In this document: in pieces, positions 14,311-25,569 of the stretch
How positions within the stretch are numbered: position 1 is the stretch's first letter
How the letters are laid out: each line of letters opens with the position of its first letter
Origin: Turnera subulata
Taxonomy: Eukaryota; Streptophyta; Magnoliopsida; Malpighiales; Passifloraceae
NCBI GenBank assembly: GCA_028386065.3
Contig: JAKUCV010002545.1
Span: 13,299-77,298 of the forward strand
Direction: 5' to 3'
DNA: 64,000 bases
Translations under genes and position numbers: made by a program
Notes under the pieces: model-generated
Database searches by the model: none
Told to the model about the DNA's origin: nothing
The model's input: the letters and a program-made list of their open reading frames with translations, nothing else

Positions 14311-14731
14311 GAGAAGTGGTGAATCGATTTTGAAAAAAAAAAAAAATTGAAACTAGGGGTTTAGGGGGGTTAATTGACGAACGCAGCCACCCGGGAAAAA
14401 GAAGGAAGGAAAGCAAAACGGCAACGTTTTGATACTAGGCCACCTTATTCTTTTTTTGGGGGGATTTTGGGCCTAGACCGAAAAATAAGAAAATGGTGAG
14501 AGTGGATTATTTTTCCCTTCGAAAACAACATACTATATGAGAAGAAACTTTTCGAAAAGGAATTTTTAAGTATTTAAAACTTAAATATATAAATAATTAA
14601 TTATTAAATGTCACAGTGGCGGATCCAGCAATTTTTTCCAGTGTAGGCAAAAAAAAACCCAGTACAAATAATTCTAAAACCCATAACTACATATAACAAT
14701 TACACGACATAATATGAAAATAAATTAAATA

Positions 14732-14905
14732 TTACAATGGTTCCCTACGCGCTCTCATATTTTGAAAACGTTGAATTATTTGTTCATTTTCAATGTGATT
14801 AAATACATGTTTCTCAACATATATAATCAAACAATTATTTAATAATTCATCGCCCATCGGATTACACAAGCGGCTTTGGATGATGCTCTTTGAAAATACC
14901 TTTCC
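14732..14905 (-). pseudogene. hAT transposase C-terminal fragment
   Basis: Read on the minus strand from about 14905, a 57-codon open stretch ends at a TAA at 14734-14732. It contains GDELLNNCLIIYVEKHVF followed by ENEQIIQRFQNMRARR. This matches the conserved end of plant TTF-type (zf-MYM-like) hAT transposases, in which a short hydrophobic helix and the IIQRFQ-M-RR motif belong to the C-terminal dimerisation region. The zinc finger and the DDE catalytic core are absent, so it is a relic with no expected activity. Confidence 0.75.
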
Positions 14906-15557
14906 ATCATTAGAAAAAAAATAAGAAAATCGTTATTAATTAATATACTGTATAATTGAATTAATAAAGAAATAAAAGAAAGCAACAAATTAACTAACTA
15001 CTATTGTCTTTCTTTCAAATTTTTTAAAGGATTGTCTTTATTTCGTAAAAAAAAGAAGAAAAATTGAATACAACTCAAAGCTTTCTTTCATTCTTTTTTA
15101 ACAATTGTCTATCTTTCATTAAAAAATATTAAATTCAAACTATAAACTAATAGTGTAAATAAAGTTTTTATCATATTAGAATTAAAATAAAGAATTACGT
15201 TAATTCACTTGTGTTGGTGTGAAGAGTCTTGGAAAATTGGAGGTGAGAAGGAAAATAAATTGGTAAGGAATAAATAGAAGAAAGAGGAAGAGAGGTCATT
15301 GACAATAAGTTTATAAAGGTATTTATAACTCCCTCAAGCAACAAAACCACCTACTTGTATTTGTATAACACGCTTACTGCTCAAAAGAAATAAAGTTGTA
15401 TAACACGCTTTGTAGGTTTTATAGCTTGGGCTAGGTTTATGTCTTGGGCTTTTATTTTCTTTTTTTTGAATTCAGTGTAGGCAAAAATAATACAAATAGA
15501 TTTTTTGGGTTAAAAACTTAAGGGACTAATTTTGTTTTTTGTTCTTTTATAGGAAGC

Positions 15558-15590
15558 CAGTGTAGTCACCTGCCTACGGTGACTACACTG
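15558..15590. repeat. Perfect 13-bp stem hairpin beside the transposon's right end
   Basis: cagtgtagtcacc (15558-15570), a 7-nt loop, then its exact reverse complement (15578-15590). It abuts the right terminal repeat of the hAT-like element. Confidence 0.9.
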
Positions 15591-15604
15591 TGTATCCGCC
15601 ACTC

Positions 15605-16861
15605 AAAAAATTGATATTTTTTTTTTTGAAATAGTCAGTAGACTCATATCATTAAACTTCTAGAAAAGAGTACATAAAAATACAGCAACACATAAAAGAG
15701 ATATAAAGCCAAATATCATGTAGCAATGGCAGGGGCTAAGGGTGGCTATGCCCCCTGAATTTTTAACTTTTTTCATATCAATCCTATTGCAATACGTATT
15801 TGGTTCTCTCTAAATTTTATTTTTTCACTTAAGTCCTTATTATTACTGAAAAGAATATATATTGGCCCCTCTAAAACCACTCTATGTAATGTTTTCTTAC
15901 AGATTTAGTATAGCTTTAACTGTTTTCTTTGCCTTTATCTATAAGCATAATCCTTTAGAATAATCACTATAAATGTAAAAGTCCTCAATCAGTGGATGCT
16001 TATCAACAAGACTCTTTAGCTCTATATTTGTCAAATCATGCCTCAGTCAATGACTGTGTTGAAAGAGATGTAATAAGTAAGTAGATTATTGAAGTAAAAA
16101 ATAATTTTAGAATGAGATATAAAGAGATTAGAAGGTTGTATAATTTTACATTCTTGCTTTTATCATGTGATGTGTTGCGCATACTTTTGTTACATAGGCA
16201 CAGTCGAGACAATCCATTTTCGGGATTTGGTATTTATCAATTCTTGAGGAGACAGTAAGACTCGTTCTGACCTAAGCTTTTTTATATTGTGTGTTGCTTG
16301 GCCAACCACAACAAAAGCAATTGCCCAACATGTATATGGGACATGATCATATTGAGATTGATTATTTTTTCAACTAAGATTTGTTATTAAGACGGGAATA
16401 AAAGGGAATGTAAAGGCACATTATCTACCACCTCTGTTCTCGTATACCACTAATGAATATCTCATAGGCAGCCCAATCAAAATAATGCCCCTCTATTTTC
16501 GTATACTACTAATAGCCCAATCAAAAAAGTCCCAAGTGAATGTTAAAAACAATAACAATCATCACATATTCAACTAATTGAGAAACACTTAGATGACAAT
16601 TTGTATTGTGTTGTCTTTTTTTTTTTTTCTTTTTGATAAGTTGATCATCCCAGGTAAAAAAAATTCTTCTCCTCCCATCTTCTTGTCTTTTTTTCCATCT
16701 CTTTTTGTCTTCTATTCTATCTCTTACTTCCTTTTTTGTCTTCTTCTCTAGTCATGGATTTTTTAACCATAATTTTTTAGGTGTGAATACTTTTTAGTAT
16801 GAGTTGTTTGAGGGATTTAAATATTAAAGCTTTGTAGGGATGAATCCACTTTTTAGCCATC
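15605..16861. other. Intergenic, repeat-derived, no gene
   Basis: AT-rich spacer. A poly(T) run near 15619 followed by sequence resembling the reverse complement of a LINE 3' end suggests an old LINE tail. A gccccct-type motif near 15750 resembles degenerate transposon ends. An imperfect direct repeat (…cgtata-cactaat… with agcccaatcaaaa) lies at about 16440-16530. No ORF was recognised. Confidence 0.4.
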
Positions 16862-17354
16862 TTAGTTCTCCCCCACATGACGTTCCATGGAAATCCGCAT
16901 TGGATCGAGGAGAGAGGGGTTCCACAAGTAAAATTGGCAATGAATATCCATCACCAAGACAAGCCCATGCGTGGAACCAATAATGGTCCACGAAACGTCT
17001 ATGTGCTCGCATGGATGGCGTAGAATCTCATACTGCATCAAAGTCGTACCGTCATGGAGTGTAAAGGACCGGCCCCTATAATCAACTTGGTTAGCTCGAG
17101 CCTCCAAACCATGTGCAAATCGTTCAAAGTCCCATGATGACTCAAGTATCAAGGTCCCATCGGAATGATGACTGAATAATATGAAAGTCCCGCTGGACCA
17201 AGAGATTACTAAGAGCATGGGAATAATGCGACGCCGCCAAGCCAACACAATCGGCCAAGATGGAATCGCGAAGTGATTTGTTGAGGAGCATGAAACAAAC
17301 GAATGATTTGGCCGGTAGTCTCCGGGGTATATCAAGGCACAATTCTAGGGGCAC
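16862..17354 (-). pseudogene. F-box (associated-domain) protein pseudogene fragment
   Basis: One minus frame from 17354 reads LPLELCLDIPRRLPAKSF…LLNKSLRDSI, a recognisable F-box core of the kind that binds SKP1. The homology then passes to another frame (17335-16862). That frame contains ESSWDFERFAHGLEARANQV and GSTHGLVLVMDI-CQFYLWNPSL, like the start of F-box-associated domains (GS-NGLV…LWNP). The frame switch lies around 17150-17200, and the rest of a normal protein of about 350-400 residues is missing. It is read as a truncated, frameshifted F-box gene. An unrecognised intron is a weaker alternative. Confidence 0.65.
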
Positions 17355-17526
17355 CTCCTGTAAAACATCAACGAGCTAGTTAGTTCTGTCTATTTTAATC
17401 AATAAATGAAACAAAAAAATCCAAAATACGTAAAATGCGCTAAATATTTGGGCAACAATTGTTTTAGTAGAAAAAAACTTATTGAATGCCACATGTGTAT
17501 GTATATTGTGATAATATTTACTTTTT

Positions 17527-17636
17527 TATCAATCATACTAAAATCGAATCAAACATAGTTTAGACAATTTCAAGTGCAGTCTAATCACACTAAAATCGAA
17601 CCAAACATAGTCTAAATAATTTCAAGTCTAGTCCAA
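17527..17636. repeat. Imperfect tandem duplication, about 55-bp unit
   Basis: Two neighbouring copies share ctaaaatcgaa-caaacatag and aatttcaagt, with scattered substitutions. It sits in the spacer between the F-box pseudogene and the SINE/LINE cluster. Confidence 0.7.
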
Positions 17637-17824
17637 TTTAGTCCGGTCTAAGTTCAAATGGATCGGACTAATCAGTCCTACATTCCTAATGCGACCTTCG
17701 GTTCCTGAAATTAGAGTCCAAGTTTTGGGCTGCACACAAATCTATTGAAACTGATATTTAGATCCCAACCATGAAAAATACCTAACAAACTTTGTTTGAT
17801 GAAGGTAATGTTCAAGTTAGATCA

Positions 17825-18005
17825 AATGGGGTTGGTCCTAGTAAGCGATTTGGTTTCGCCTAATCGAGGTCTCGGCTTTGAGTCGTTGAGTATGCAAAAA
17901 ATTTCCATTGGGAAGCTCACCCACCATAACTAGGTGTACGATCTAGATTGAATTTAAATTAGTCAGGACAAAGTTCCGGATACCGGATAGGAAACCAAAA
18001 TAAAA
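17825..18005 (+). mobile_element. SINE-like tRNA-derived repeat
   Basis: Contains a tRNA-like front (agtaagcgatttggtttcgc… then a B-box-like aggtctcggctttgag) followed by the body motif tgcaaaaaatttccattggg, cacccaccataactaggtg, and attagtcaggac…ccggataccgg. The same modules recur, in either orientation, at about 25570, 26455 and 33150-33640, which marks a dispersed family. No clear target duplication was seen. Confidence 0.55.
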
Positions 18006-18029
18006 AATAAAATATAACTCCCTCTACAA

Positions 18030-18073
18030 TGTGATAACTGAGTTGGTTCTCCTTAAAAAAGGTCTCAAATTTT
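18030..18073 (+). mobile_element. 5' part of a second SINE, interrupted by the L1
   Basis: The tRNA-like head (gataactgagttggttctcc) runs into ttaaaaaaggtctcaaat, where the L1 begins. The SINE resumes at about 20601 with the repeated cttaaaaaggtctcaaattt followed by gagtcctcttatatgcag and the SINE body to about 20760. The L1 insertion point falls in the B-box region. Confidence 0.6.
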
Positions 18074-20600
18074 TTTTTTGAGAATCGAAGTATATTAATT
18101 GCACGAGAGCAAATCATGCTGAAAAGCATGGCTTACAAAGGGTGGAAATGCATGTTCCCAAATATGAGAACCCTCACTAAGACCGAACTTGGCCAAACCA
18201 TGTGCCAGTTGGTCGGTCTCTCTATGAGAGTAACAAATTGACCAATGAGAAACAAATGAAAGAATATCTAAAACATCTTGAAAGAACAAACTAGCTCTAT
18301 TATTAGGGAAAGACAATGAGTTTAATGCCTGGACGAGAGTGAGATTATCCGTATCCCACTGGAAGCGATCGATGGAGTGCTCCCGCAACAGATTTAGAGC
18401 CCATATTCCGGCCTCAGCTTCCAAGGCTGAAAAAGAACCCAGCATGGACGAAGAGCCACTAAGAAGAACCTGTCCCAAGTGATTGCGAATGACCATTCCC
18501 ATTCCAATACCCGATGGAGAGCAAGCTGCATCAGTATTAAGTTTGAGCTCACCTTCAGGTGGAGGCTGCCATTTTGGAAGAGCAGGACCACGAAGTGAAG
18601 AACCAGGAGCATAAGCATTCTGGGAAGGGTCATTATGTCATTGATAATCAACAAGAAAATGACCAGCATACAAAACAATCTGAGAGGGTTGCAATGGAGT
18701 AGCAGTAAAAACTAAATCATTGCGAGCCTTCAAAACTGCCCAAACAGTAATCACAAAAACCTCCAGCTCATGCTTGCTAAATTGAAGAGAAAGCTCCTGA
18801 AACCAATCATAAGGATGATCCTCAAGAGACACAGGAAGCGAAATGGAACTCAAGTGCCAAACCTGGGAGAGAGCAAGATAGTCTCGAAAGAGATGAACCG
18901 CCGTTTCTGGAGCAGAATTACAACATGGGCAATCAGCCAGGACATCCACATGACGAGTACGTAGAAGAATCCTGGTGGGAAGAACGTTGTGAAGAAGCTG
19001 CCAACAAAAATGCCGGACCCGGGGGGGAGGAACATAGACCGTAAAAATTTCCAAACACCAGCAGGCACTCCATCCGAAAGAAGATGTGAAATTGAGTGAT
19101 GGTACCCACTTTTGACAGTGTAATGTCCAGAAGCCGTGTGTGACCAAGTGAAAAAATCTGGTCGAGGAGTTATACCAATAGGGATGCGAAGGATAGCATC
19201 GGAATCTGACAATGTAAAGTGATCCTGAATGTAGGAGCTATTCCACTGACCAGATTGTGGCTCCAGCAAAAGATGGACAGCATCAGAATGATGGAACCCA
19301 TAAAGATTTGCAGAAATGCTAGAAAAGGAAGTGTCGGGGAGCCATTTATCATCCACTATTTTCATTGTCCGCCCATCACCAATGATCCAACTACCACCCG
19401 AAAGTAACAAGTCCCTACCATGAAGAATACTTCGCCACACATAACTTGGCTGAAAACCAAGAGTAGCATGCATAAGGTGGGTACGAGGGAAGTAACGTGC
19501 ACGAAAGACACGAGCTACCAAGGAAGCGGGATTCTGTAAAATACGCCAAGCTTGTTTCGCAAGCATGGCTTGATTAAAAGCTCCAAAATGTCGAAACCCA
19601 AGACCACCATATTGCTTTGCAAGACAAAGTTGTTCCCAAGAAATCCAGTGAATGCCACGCTTTTGGGAGTCATGACTCCACCAAAATCTTCGGATAGCTC
19701 CATCCAACTCCTCACAGATAGAAGTAGGTAAAAGGAAACAACCCATAAAATAATTAGGGATACTTTGAGCTACAGATTTAATGAGTATTTCCTTACCCGC
19801 CCGTGACAGGATTCTTTCCTTCCAGCCACTAAGCTTCTTATGAACCCGATCGCAAACAGTGGAAAAAATAGCCTTCTTCGATCTTCCTATCATCGTTGGC
19901 AAACCAAGATATTTTTGAAACCGGTCAACAGCCTTAAATGCCATTCGACGTTGGATATGAGTATTTGCCTCTGCAGAAACATTTCGGCTAGTGATAAACT
20001 CGAATTTATCAAAATTCACTCGCTGCCCCGATGCTTGCTCATAAGATCTAATAATGGCCAGAATTGTATCCACTTCTCTGTCATTTGCCCGAACGAAAAT
20101 GATGCTGTCATCTGCAAAAAAGAGATGACTAATAGGAGGTGCAGCTCGGCAAATAGAGGCTCCATGGATAAGAGCATTTCGTTCCGCCTGTTGAAGGAGA
20201 GAAGAAAAACCCTCTGCACACAAAAGAAATAGATACGGGGAAAGTGGATCCCCCTGTCGAAGGCCTCGACCCGGTGAAAAAGATGTAGTAGGCTTGCCAT
20301 TAAATAGAATAGAATAAGAGACAGATGAAATACAAGACATAACAAGGGAAATCCAGTGAGAAGGAAATCCCAACTTAATCATCATCTGCTGTAAAAAATC
20401 TCATTCCACACGATCATAAGCTTTATTCATGTCAAGCTTCAAACCTAAGACACCCTTTTTACCCTCTCTCTTTCTTTTCATGTAATGGAACACCTCAAAG
20501 GCAATCAAAGCATTGTCTGTTATTAAACGACCAGGAACAAAAGCACTCTGAGATAAACTTATAACAGAAGGAAGGACTAGCTTTAGACGATTCGCTATAA
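18074..20600 (-). mobile_element. 5'-truncated L1 (LINE) retrotransposon with RNase H domain
   Basis: On the minus strand this element starts abruptly inside reverse transcriptase (20600) and runs to a poly(A) tail (poly(T) at about 18071-18080). It is flanked by near-identical 20-bp copies of cttaaaaaggtctcaaattt (about 18052-18073 and 20601-20620), the mark of target-primed reverse transcription. The 3' end carries TTAATATACTTC shortly before the tail. Endonuclease and ORF1 are missing through 5' truncation. Confidence 0.9.
18095..20600 (-). pseudogene. L1 ORF2 remnant: reverse transcriptase, zf-RVT, RNase H
   Basis: Order on the minus strand: RT fingers and palm ([50 protein letters not shown] with the catalytic FADD box), then the connection (KKLSGWKERILSRAGKEILI), a zf-RVT region (PPRVRHFCWQLLHNVLPTRI…CPCC), and an RNase H domain (LNTDAA, ALEAEAG, WDTDN, and a final LAHGLAKFG). 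Breaks: TGA replaces the Trp codon of VEWDFL (near 20397), a frameshift lies in the zf-RVT region (about 19020-19150), and a second in-frame TGA falls after LVDYQ (about 18640). The gene is dead. Confidence 0.9.
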
Positions 20601-20765
20601 CTTAAAAAGGTCTCAAATTTGAGTCCTCTTATATGCAGAAAAACTTCGTTGTGAAATTTATCCACCACCAACTAGATCTGCGATCTTGGGTGAATCTGCA
20701 TTAGTCAAGGCGAAACTCGTGAAACTAGGTGGGAAACCTACAAAAAAGGAAATGCAACTCCCTCC
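20601..20765 (+). mobile_element. 3' part of the interrupted SINE
   Basis: Continues the SINE that begins at about 18030: gagtcctcttatatgcag, cttcgttgtgaaatttatcc, accaccaactagatctgcg, attagtcaaggcgaaactcg. Its first 20 bp duplicate the bases left of the L1. Confidence 0.6.
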
Positions 20766-21898
20766 ATCAAAGACACAATAGTTTTCTTTTTTAATTCTTG
20801 AATAGTGGATTCTGTAAGCATAAGAGCTATGTTTGAGATACTACCAATAGAGATGCAAATACCAATCTCATTTTATTATACTATGTTGGATTATGGACGG
20901 CACTCTTCATGGAATCCATTCCTTGTAAATGACGAGAATCAACCATGTTTCATTTTAATTAATTTTAATTTTTCTTAATTATATTCAATCTCCTACTTTG
21001 TGCTAAAGATAGCTTAGGAATGATATTAGGAGGAAAAAAAACTAAACATATCCTTATTTTTTTCCTTCCATCGACTTCTAAAAACAAGTGATGATAATAT
21101 TAGAGTGTGTGCTATGGTGCCGCTAATTATAGCCGTGAAAGACGAGATTTTAAGATCCCTTTTGTATCTTTTTAAAGATCTCATAAGTCATTTTCTTTTC
21201 TTTGGAACATATATTCAGAAAAAAAAAAGAAATTTTAAAATTTACAAAAGATATCCCTTTCTCTTGCAGAAGGCAGAGATAGTTTATAGCCTTACCTGGA
21301 AAGGACAACAATTGCCGCCTGTGTTTTAGCGATGAATTTGAGGCCTGAAGACGAACAAAGCATCTTCTGTTGATTGGATTTTGTTCAAGAAGAAATGATA
21401 TTCCTTTTAAAAGTGATTTCCAGAAACAAAACACGTCCACTTAAAAAAAAAGTCCTACAAAGCACATATTTTTTAAAAACACAAATCTACATTTTAACAA
21501 GAAAAGAAAAGATATAATATCATCCTGGGTCATTCAACCCTTTAATTATATCCCAAATACCATAATAAAAAATAGATAAAAGTGAATCAAGCAACAATTA
21601 TAGTGTTTTCATTGACCTTCTGCCTTCGTACTCCCCAAAGTCCTACCATTAAGACCTTATTAAAAGACCAAATATCATGTCACCAAATGAAACAAGAAAC
21701 TTCCTAGGTCATAGCTCCCTCCAACCCAAAATCTTTTTACCTTGCTATCTTCACCAAACTTCATAGGCGATGCTATCAAATTAGCCTGCATAGTTTTATT
21801 CGTGAACCTCACTATATCTAGCCCTATGTTTTACACTGGCAATTCCTTCCCCATCTTGCCAATCCTTAGATTATAGACTTAGAGCTAGCTCTACTACT
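20766..21898. other. Intergenic spacer upstream of the kelch gene
   Basis: AT-rich; contains short poly(A)/poly(T) tracts (about 21040, 21220, 21445). No gene, element end or confident promoter motif was recognised. Confidence 0.5.
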
Positions 21899-23011
21899 AT
21901 GGGCTCCCTTTCACCTCCACAACCTTCTAATACAAACCCTTTGGCAAACTACCGCATATATGCACCATTTTGTTGTAGAGATCCATGGTCCAGCACCACC
22001 ATGCCTAATTGGATAGAGTGCTACAACCCTTTAGACAATTCGTGGCACCAAGTTACCACAATCCCTGTTCCTATCGAGAAGCATGTGCTAAAGGGTTTCT
22101 CCATGGCATCAATTGGTGATGACTCTCTCTATATAATTGGTGGTAGGCTTTGCCGTAAGTCACTAGGTCATGACCAAGATGACACTGTTGAAAAAGATGT
22201 GGAGGTGGTTCGAGCCGTTCTACGTTATGATATTAGAACCGATGAATGGATCGAATGTGCACCCCTTGGCATGCCACGGTTCGATTTTGCTTGCACTGTA
22301 TGCGAAGGCAAAATCTACGTGGCAGGGGGAATATCCACGTTGGCATGCCAACGTGGGATATCATCGGCGGAGGTCTATGACCCGGCACTTGACGAGTGGA
22401 AGGCGCTGCCTAATATGAGCTCAATGAAGTACAAGTGCGTAGGGGTGACATGGCAAGGAAAAGTCCACGTAGTCGGAGGTTTTGCCGAGAGAGAAGAGTC
22501 TTTAACGGCGATGCCACAAAACACGTATGCAAGGAGTTCCGCTGAGGTGTACGACTCGGAGCGAAACAAGTGGGATACAATGGTCGGGATGTGGCAATTA
22601 GACGTGCCACCTAATCAAATTGTAGCAATCAATGGTAATTTATTTAGCTCCGGGGATTGCTTAAATGTCTGGAAAGGTCACATAGAGGCATATGACGGGA
22701 AACTCAACATTTGGAATGTGGTGGAGGGATCACAATTTCAAACACTATTTTCTCCACGTTCCGTCTCAGGTGCCAAGGGGGCAAATTGGCCTCCAAGCCA
22801 GCGTCTCTACCTTTCCATGGCACCAATTGAATCCCACTTATACTTCCTAGCCGGCTATCGGATGCCAGGTGAGATCTCGAAAGCAATGTCGGTTGTCCAC
22901 GTATTTGACACATCAGCCAGTGAAGATAGCTGGAAGAGCTTAGAACCCATGGAAGAGGAAGGAGTAAAAGAACTCAGTAGCCATTGTTGTGCTGTTAGAC
23001 ATGCGACATAA
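21899..23011 (+). CDS. Kelch-repeat (galactose-oxidase-fold) protein, single exon
   Basis: An intronless 370-residue ORF starts at the first in-frame ATG (MGSLSPPQPS). Kelch blades are shown by paired glycines preceded by hydrophobic residues: YIIGGR (79-83), YVAGGI (140-145), HVVGGF (190-195), and a weaker YFLAGY near the C-terminus. Each is followed by the YD/W pattern (AVLRYDIRTDEW, AEVYDPALDEW, AEVYDSERNKW). No F-box is visible in the first 40 residues, so it is not a standard F-box/kelch subunit, although many plant kelch relatives are. It is probably a soluble interaction protein; partner and pathway are not readable from sequence. The reading frame is clean. Confidence 0.85.
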   Translation: MGSLSPPQPSNTNPLANYRIYAPFCCRDPWSSTTMPNWIECYNPLDNSWHQVTTIPVPIEKHVLKGFSMASIGDDSLYIIGGRLCRKSLGHDQDDTVEKDVEVVRAVLRYDIRTDEWIECAPLGMPRFDFACTVCEGKIYVAGGISTLACQRGISSAEVYDPALDEWKALPNMSSMKYKCVGVTWQGKVHVVGGFAEREESLTAMPQNTYARSSAEVYDSERNKWDTMVGMWQLDVPPNQIVAINGNLFSSGDCLNVWKGHIEAYDGKLNIWNVVEGSQFQTLFSPRSVSGAKGANWPPSQRLYLSMAPIESHLYFLAGYRMPGEISKAMSVVHVFDTSASEDSWKSLEPMEEEGVKELSSHCCAVRHAT

Positions 23012-24289
23012 CTAATATTTCTTAGTAACATTGCCCACGACATAGTGGACCTTTGGTTCCCACACATAAACCTTTTGAACTTTTCTTAAACCTGTCAGAA
23101 AAGAATATGGGGCATCCCATCCTTGAATTATTAGTGCAGTTGTAATATTTTATGTTCATTAATGCTACTTCTTCCAACTTATTGCATTGGATGTATATAT
23201 AAATGCATTACATAGTCATTAGGTACTGCATGGTCTCATAAGATAATATAATGTACAAAATGTTGACAATGTATTTTAAAATCAACAAGCTAAAAGGGAC
23301 CATGGCCATCATAGTTCACCTGGTTCAAGAAGGCGACTAACTGTCTTTAGAAATGATGGCATGTATGCCAAAAGGTTTCCATCCTCAAGTTAGCAAGTGC
23401 ACTTTTGACTTCTAATTGAGTACATTTCTTCCATCTTCTTCCTCCAATGTAAACTCTTGTCTCTCAATAGGTCCATACATAAAGCTTTTAGCCCACAAAG
23501 GTTGACTTGATCAATCATAAAAGAGGCCGTAACTTAACTATTTGAGTTGTTTTCATAACCACAAATATGGAATGTAATTAATCATTTACTGTTGTTGGTG
23601 GCATTTTCTCTTTGTACAACTAACTTTAACAATATTCTAATTTTGCCTCCTTTAGTTATTGAAACCAAATGTTTCTTTCTTTATTTTCTGTTGCTATCTG
23701 GTTTTGTTCTTGGAATCCCATAAGTCCAATCAATCCTATACACACAATAAATATCTAACCCAATTATATTAAAAAAGGCTCTCCAATATTTAGAACTTTA
23801 TCCTAAGTCGCGCACCTGATTCTGATAGATGTGTCTTCCGATTTTTTTTTTTACATATTCAAACAGTTAAACTCAAAACTAACTTAATAAAATCAAGTCG
23901 CTTACTAATTGAACCAATAGACATTGACAATATTAATCCTTCTTGACAAAAAGTAGGAAAGATAGATGATCCTCCCTTGATTCTTGTAAGTGGTCCCACC
24001 AACTGGGCCCATCCTCTGAATGTTAAATAGTAATTGTGGGCCAAAAGTCTTTTCTTGCTCCAAGTATCATGCACTAGAGCCCAAAACCCACACCTTGTGC
24101 GTTGCCATCAAAAGAAGAGAAAAGGAAGACTTAACTATAAATCAGTCAGTTTGATTGAAAAAAAAAAAGGTTACAAAAAGGGTTCTTCACGTGAGGCCCA
24201 AATTCGCACGGGCCGCCTGTGATTCCGGGCCCACATCTTCCTGTTTATCACAAAATCATGGCTAATACATTAGCCGTTGGAGGCTCGGC
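23012..24289. other. Intergenic spacer 3' of the kelch gene
   Basis: AT-rich. The first few hundred bases probably include the kelch 3'UTR. A poly(T) tract near 23840 is followed by a weak SINE-like piece (about 23820-23905). No gene was recognised. Confidence 0.5.
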
Positions 24290-24297
24290 TCTACAAT

Positions 24298-25192
24298 TAC
24301 AGATGGCAATTGGGTAGGGTCGGGTAGGGTAAGTAAGACCCAGGCCCGGACCCTTAATCAAATTGAGTAGGGTAAAAATGGACTAATTATGAATCGGGTA
24401 GGGTAAAGTTTAATTTTTTTGCCCAACGGGTAATACGGGTCAGGATAAGGGTATACCCGCAATACCCGCTAAGTAAAAATCAATTTCTAATTAAAAAAAT
24501 CCTACAATTATTAAATTAGCATTCATGAAATATGTTCCAAGTTCAAGCATAAAATTTTTTAAAATAACAAGAAGTCCAAAAATTTAAAGTAGCGTATAAT
24601 TTTTCTCAACTTAAAATCCAAACAATTTTTTTTATTTCTTAATCTCCATCCTCTTCTCTACCAAGATTAACGTATATTTTTTAAAAAAAAGTTAATATCA
24701 TTAAATAATATAAAAATAAGAATCTTATAATAAGTTAAAAATATAAATTAATATTGAATGCTTATTTTTTTCTTCCATATTATTATCATAAACAATTGTC
24801 AGGTAATTATAAATTATTGTTCCTTTAAAGACAAAGAAAAATTATAATAACATAATATTAGTTTAGGGTTGTAGAGCACGAAATTTCAATAAACCTAAGA
24901 GGATGTGAACGAAATTTCAATAGAAAAAGAAGAAGAGGTGAGTGGAAAAGAATTAAAGAAACAAAAAAAAGAAACTCAAGTTGATTTTTATATTAAGGTT
25001 ATAGATTTTAGAATATTATAATGGATAGGGTCTAACGGGTAGGGTAAAACTTAGACCCTATCCGGACCCAATCAACTCGGGTCCGGGTATACCCTACCCT
25101 TTTTTTACCCGGTCAAAGTCGGGTAATACCCTACTCATAAAAGCGGGTTTCGAATGGGTATCAGGTAGACCCCGGAAAAATTGCCATCCCTA
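24298..25192. mobile_element. hAT-type non-autonomous element (895 bp)
   Basis: Ends are tacagatggcaatt and, on the right in reverse complement, tagggatggcaatt. The terminal inverted repeat of about 14 bp has two mismatches and the TAGGG-like start typical of hAT elements. The 8-bp flanks tctacaat (24290-24297) and tctataat (25193-25200) differ at one base and fit a hAT target duplication. Both subterminal regions are built of gggtagggt / accctaccc style repeats. The interior is AT-rich with no transposase. Confidence 0.8.
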
Positions 25193-25569
25193 TCTATAAT
25201 GGCTCACATGAGCCTAGCTTTTTTATTTTAAAGTATTTTTTTGTTATATTAATTTTTTATATTTTTATTTCATTGAATAAATTCTATTATTTTTACTATT
25301 AAAATAATTTGAATTCAGTATTATAGTTAAAATAATAAGTAAAATATAAATTTATAATAGTGTGTAAGACTTGACAATTTGATTCGTATTTGATAAAACT
25401 TACAAAATGAGCCGGACTCCATATGAATATGAGTCGTCTAAATATAAATAAAGCAGAACTTAGAGCTTAATATTTGTGTTGGAGATGAATATAAGCCGAA
25501 TTTAAACTCACATAAATTTAGACCAATCAAGCTTGATTTGGTAAAAAAAAAAAATAAAAGGATTTTTTA

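Larger units (their letters stand above)
14614..15604 (-). mobile_element. Decayed hAT-type DNA transposon (TTF/zf-MYM transposase group)
   Basis: Imperfect terminal inverted repeats, cagtggcggatcca at 14614-14627 and tgtatccgccactc at 15591-15604, bound about 1 kb. The right repeat is preceded by a perfect 13-bp stem hairpin. Inside, on the minus strand, is the C-terminal end of a hAT transposase (separate entry). The motif cagtgtaggcaaaaa occurs near both ends (about 14640 and 15473). No clean 8-bp target duplication was found, so the boundaries or the insertion age are uncertain. Most of the transposase gene is missing. Confidence 0.7.

Noticed and set aside
14159..14350. Glycine-rich protein on the plus strand
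   Set aside because: It is the complement of GCC/ACC repeats in the VIR leader and ends in a poly(A) tract; no conserved domain.
16862..17354. A functional F-box gene
   Set aside because: F-box and associated region are in different frames, and the C-terminal half is missing.
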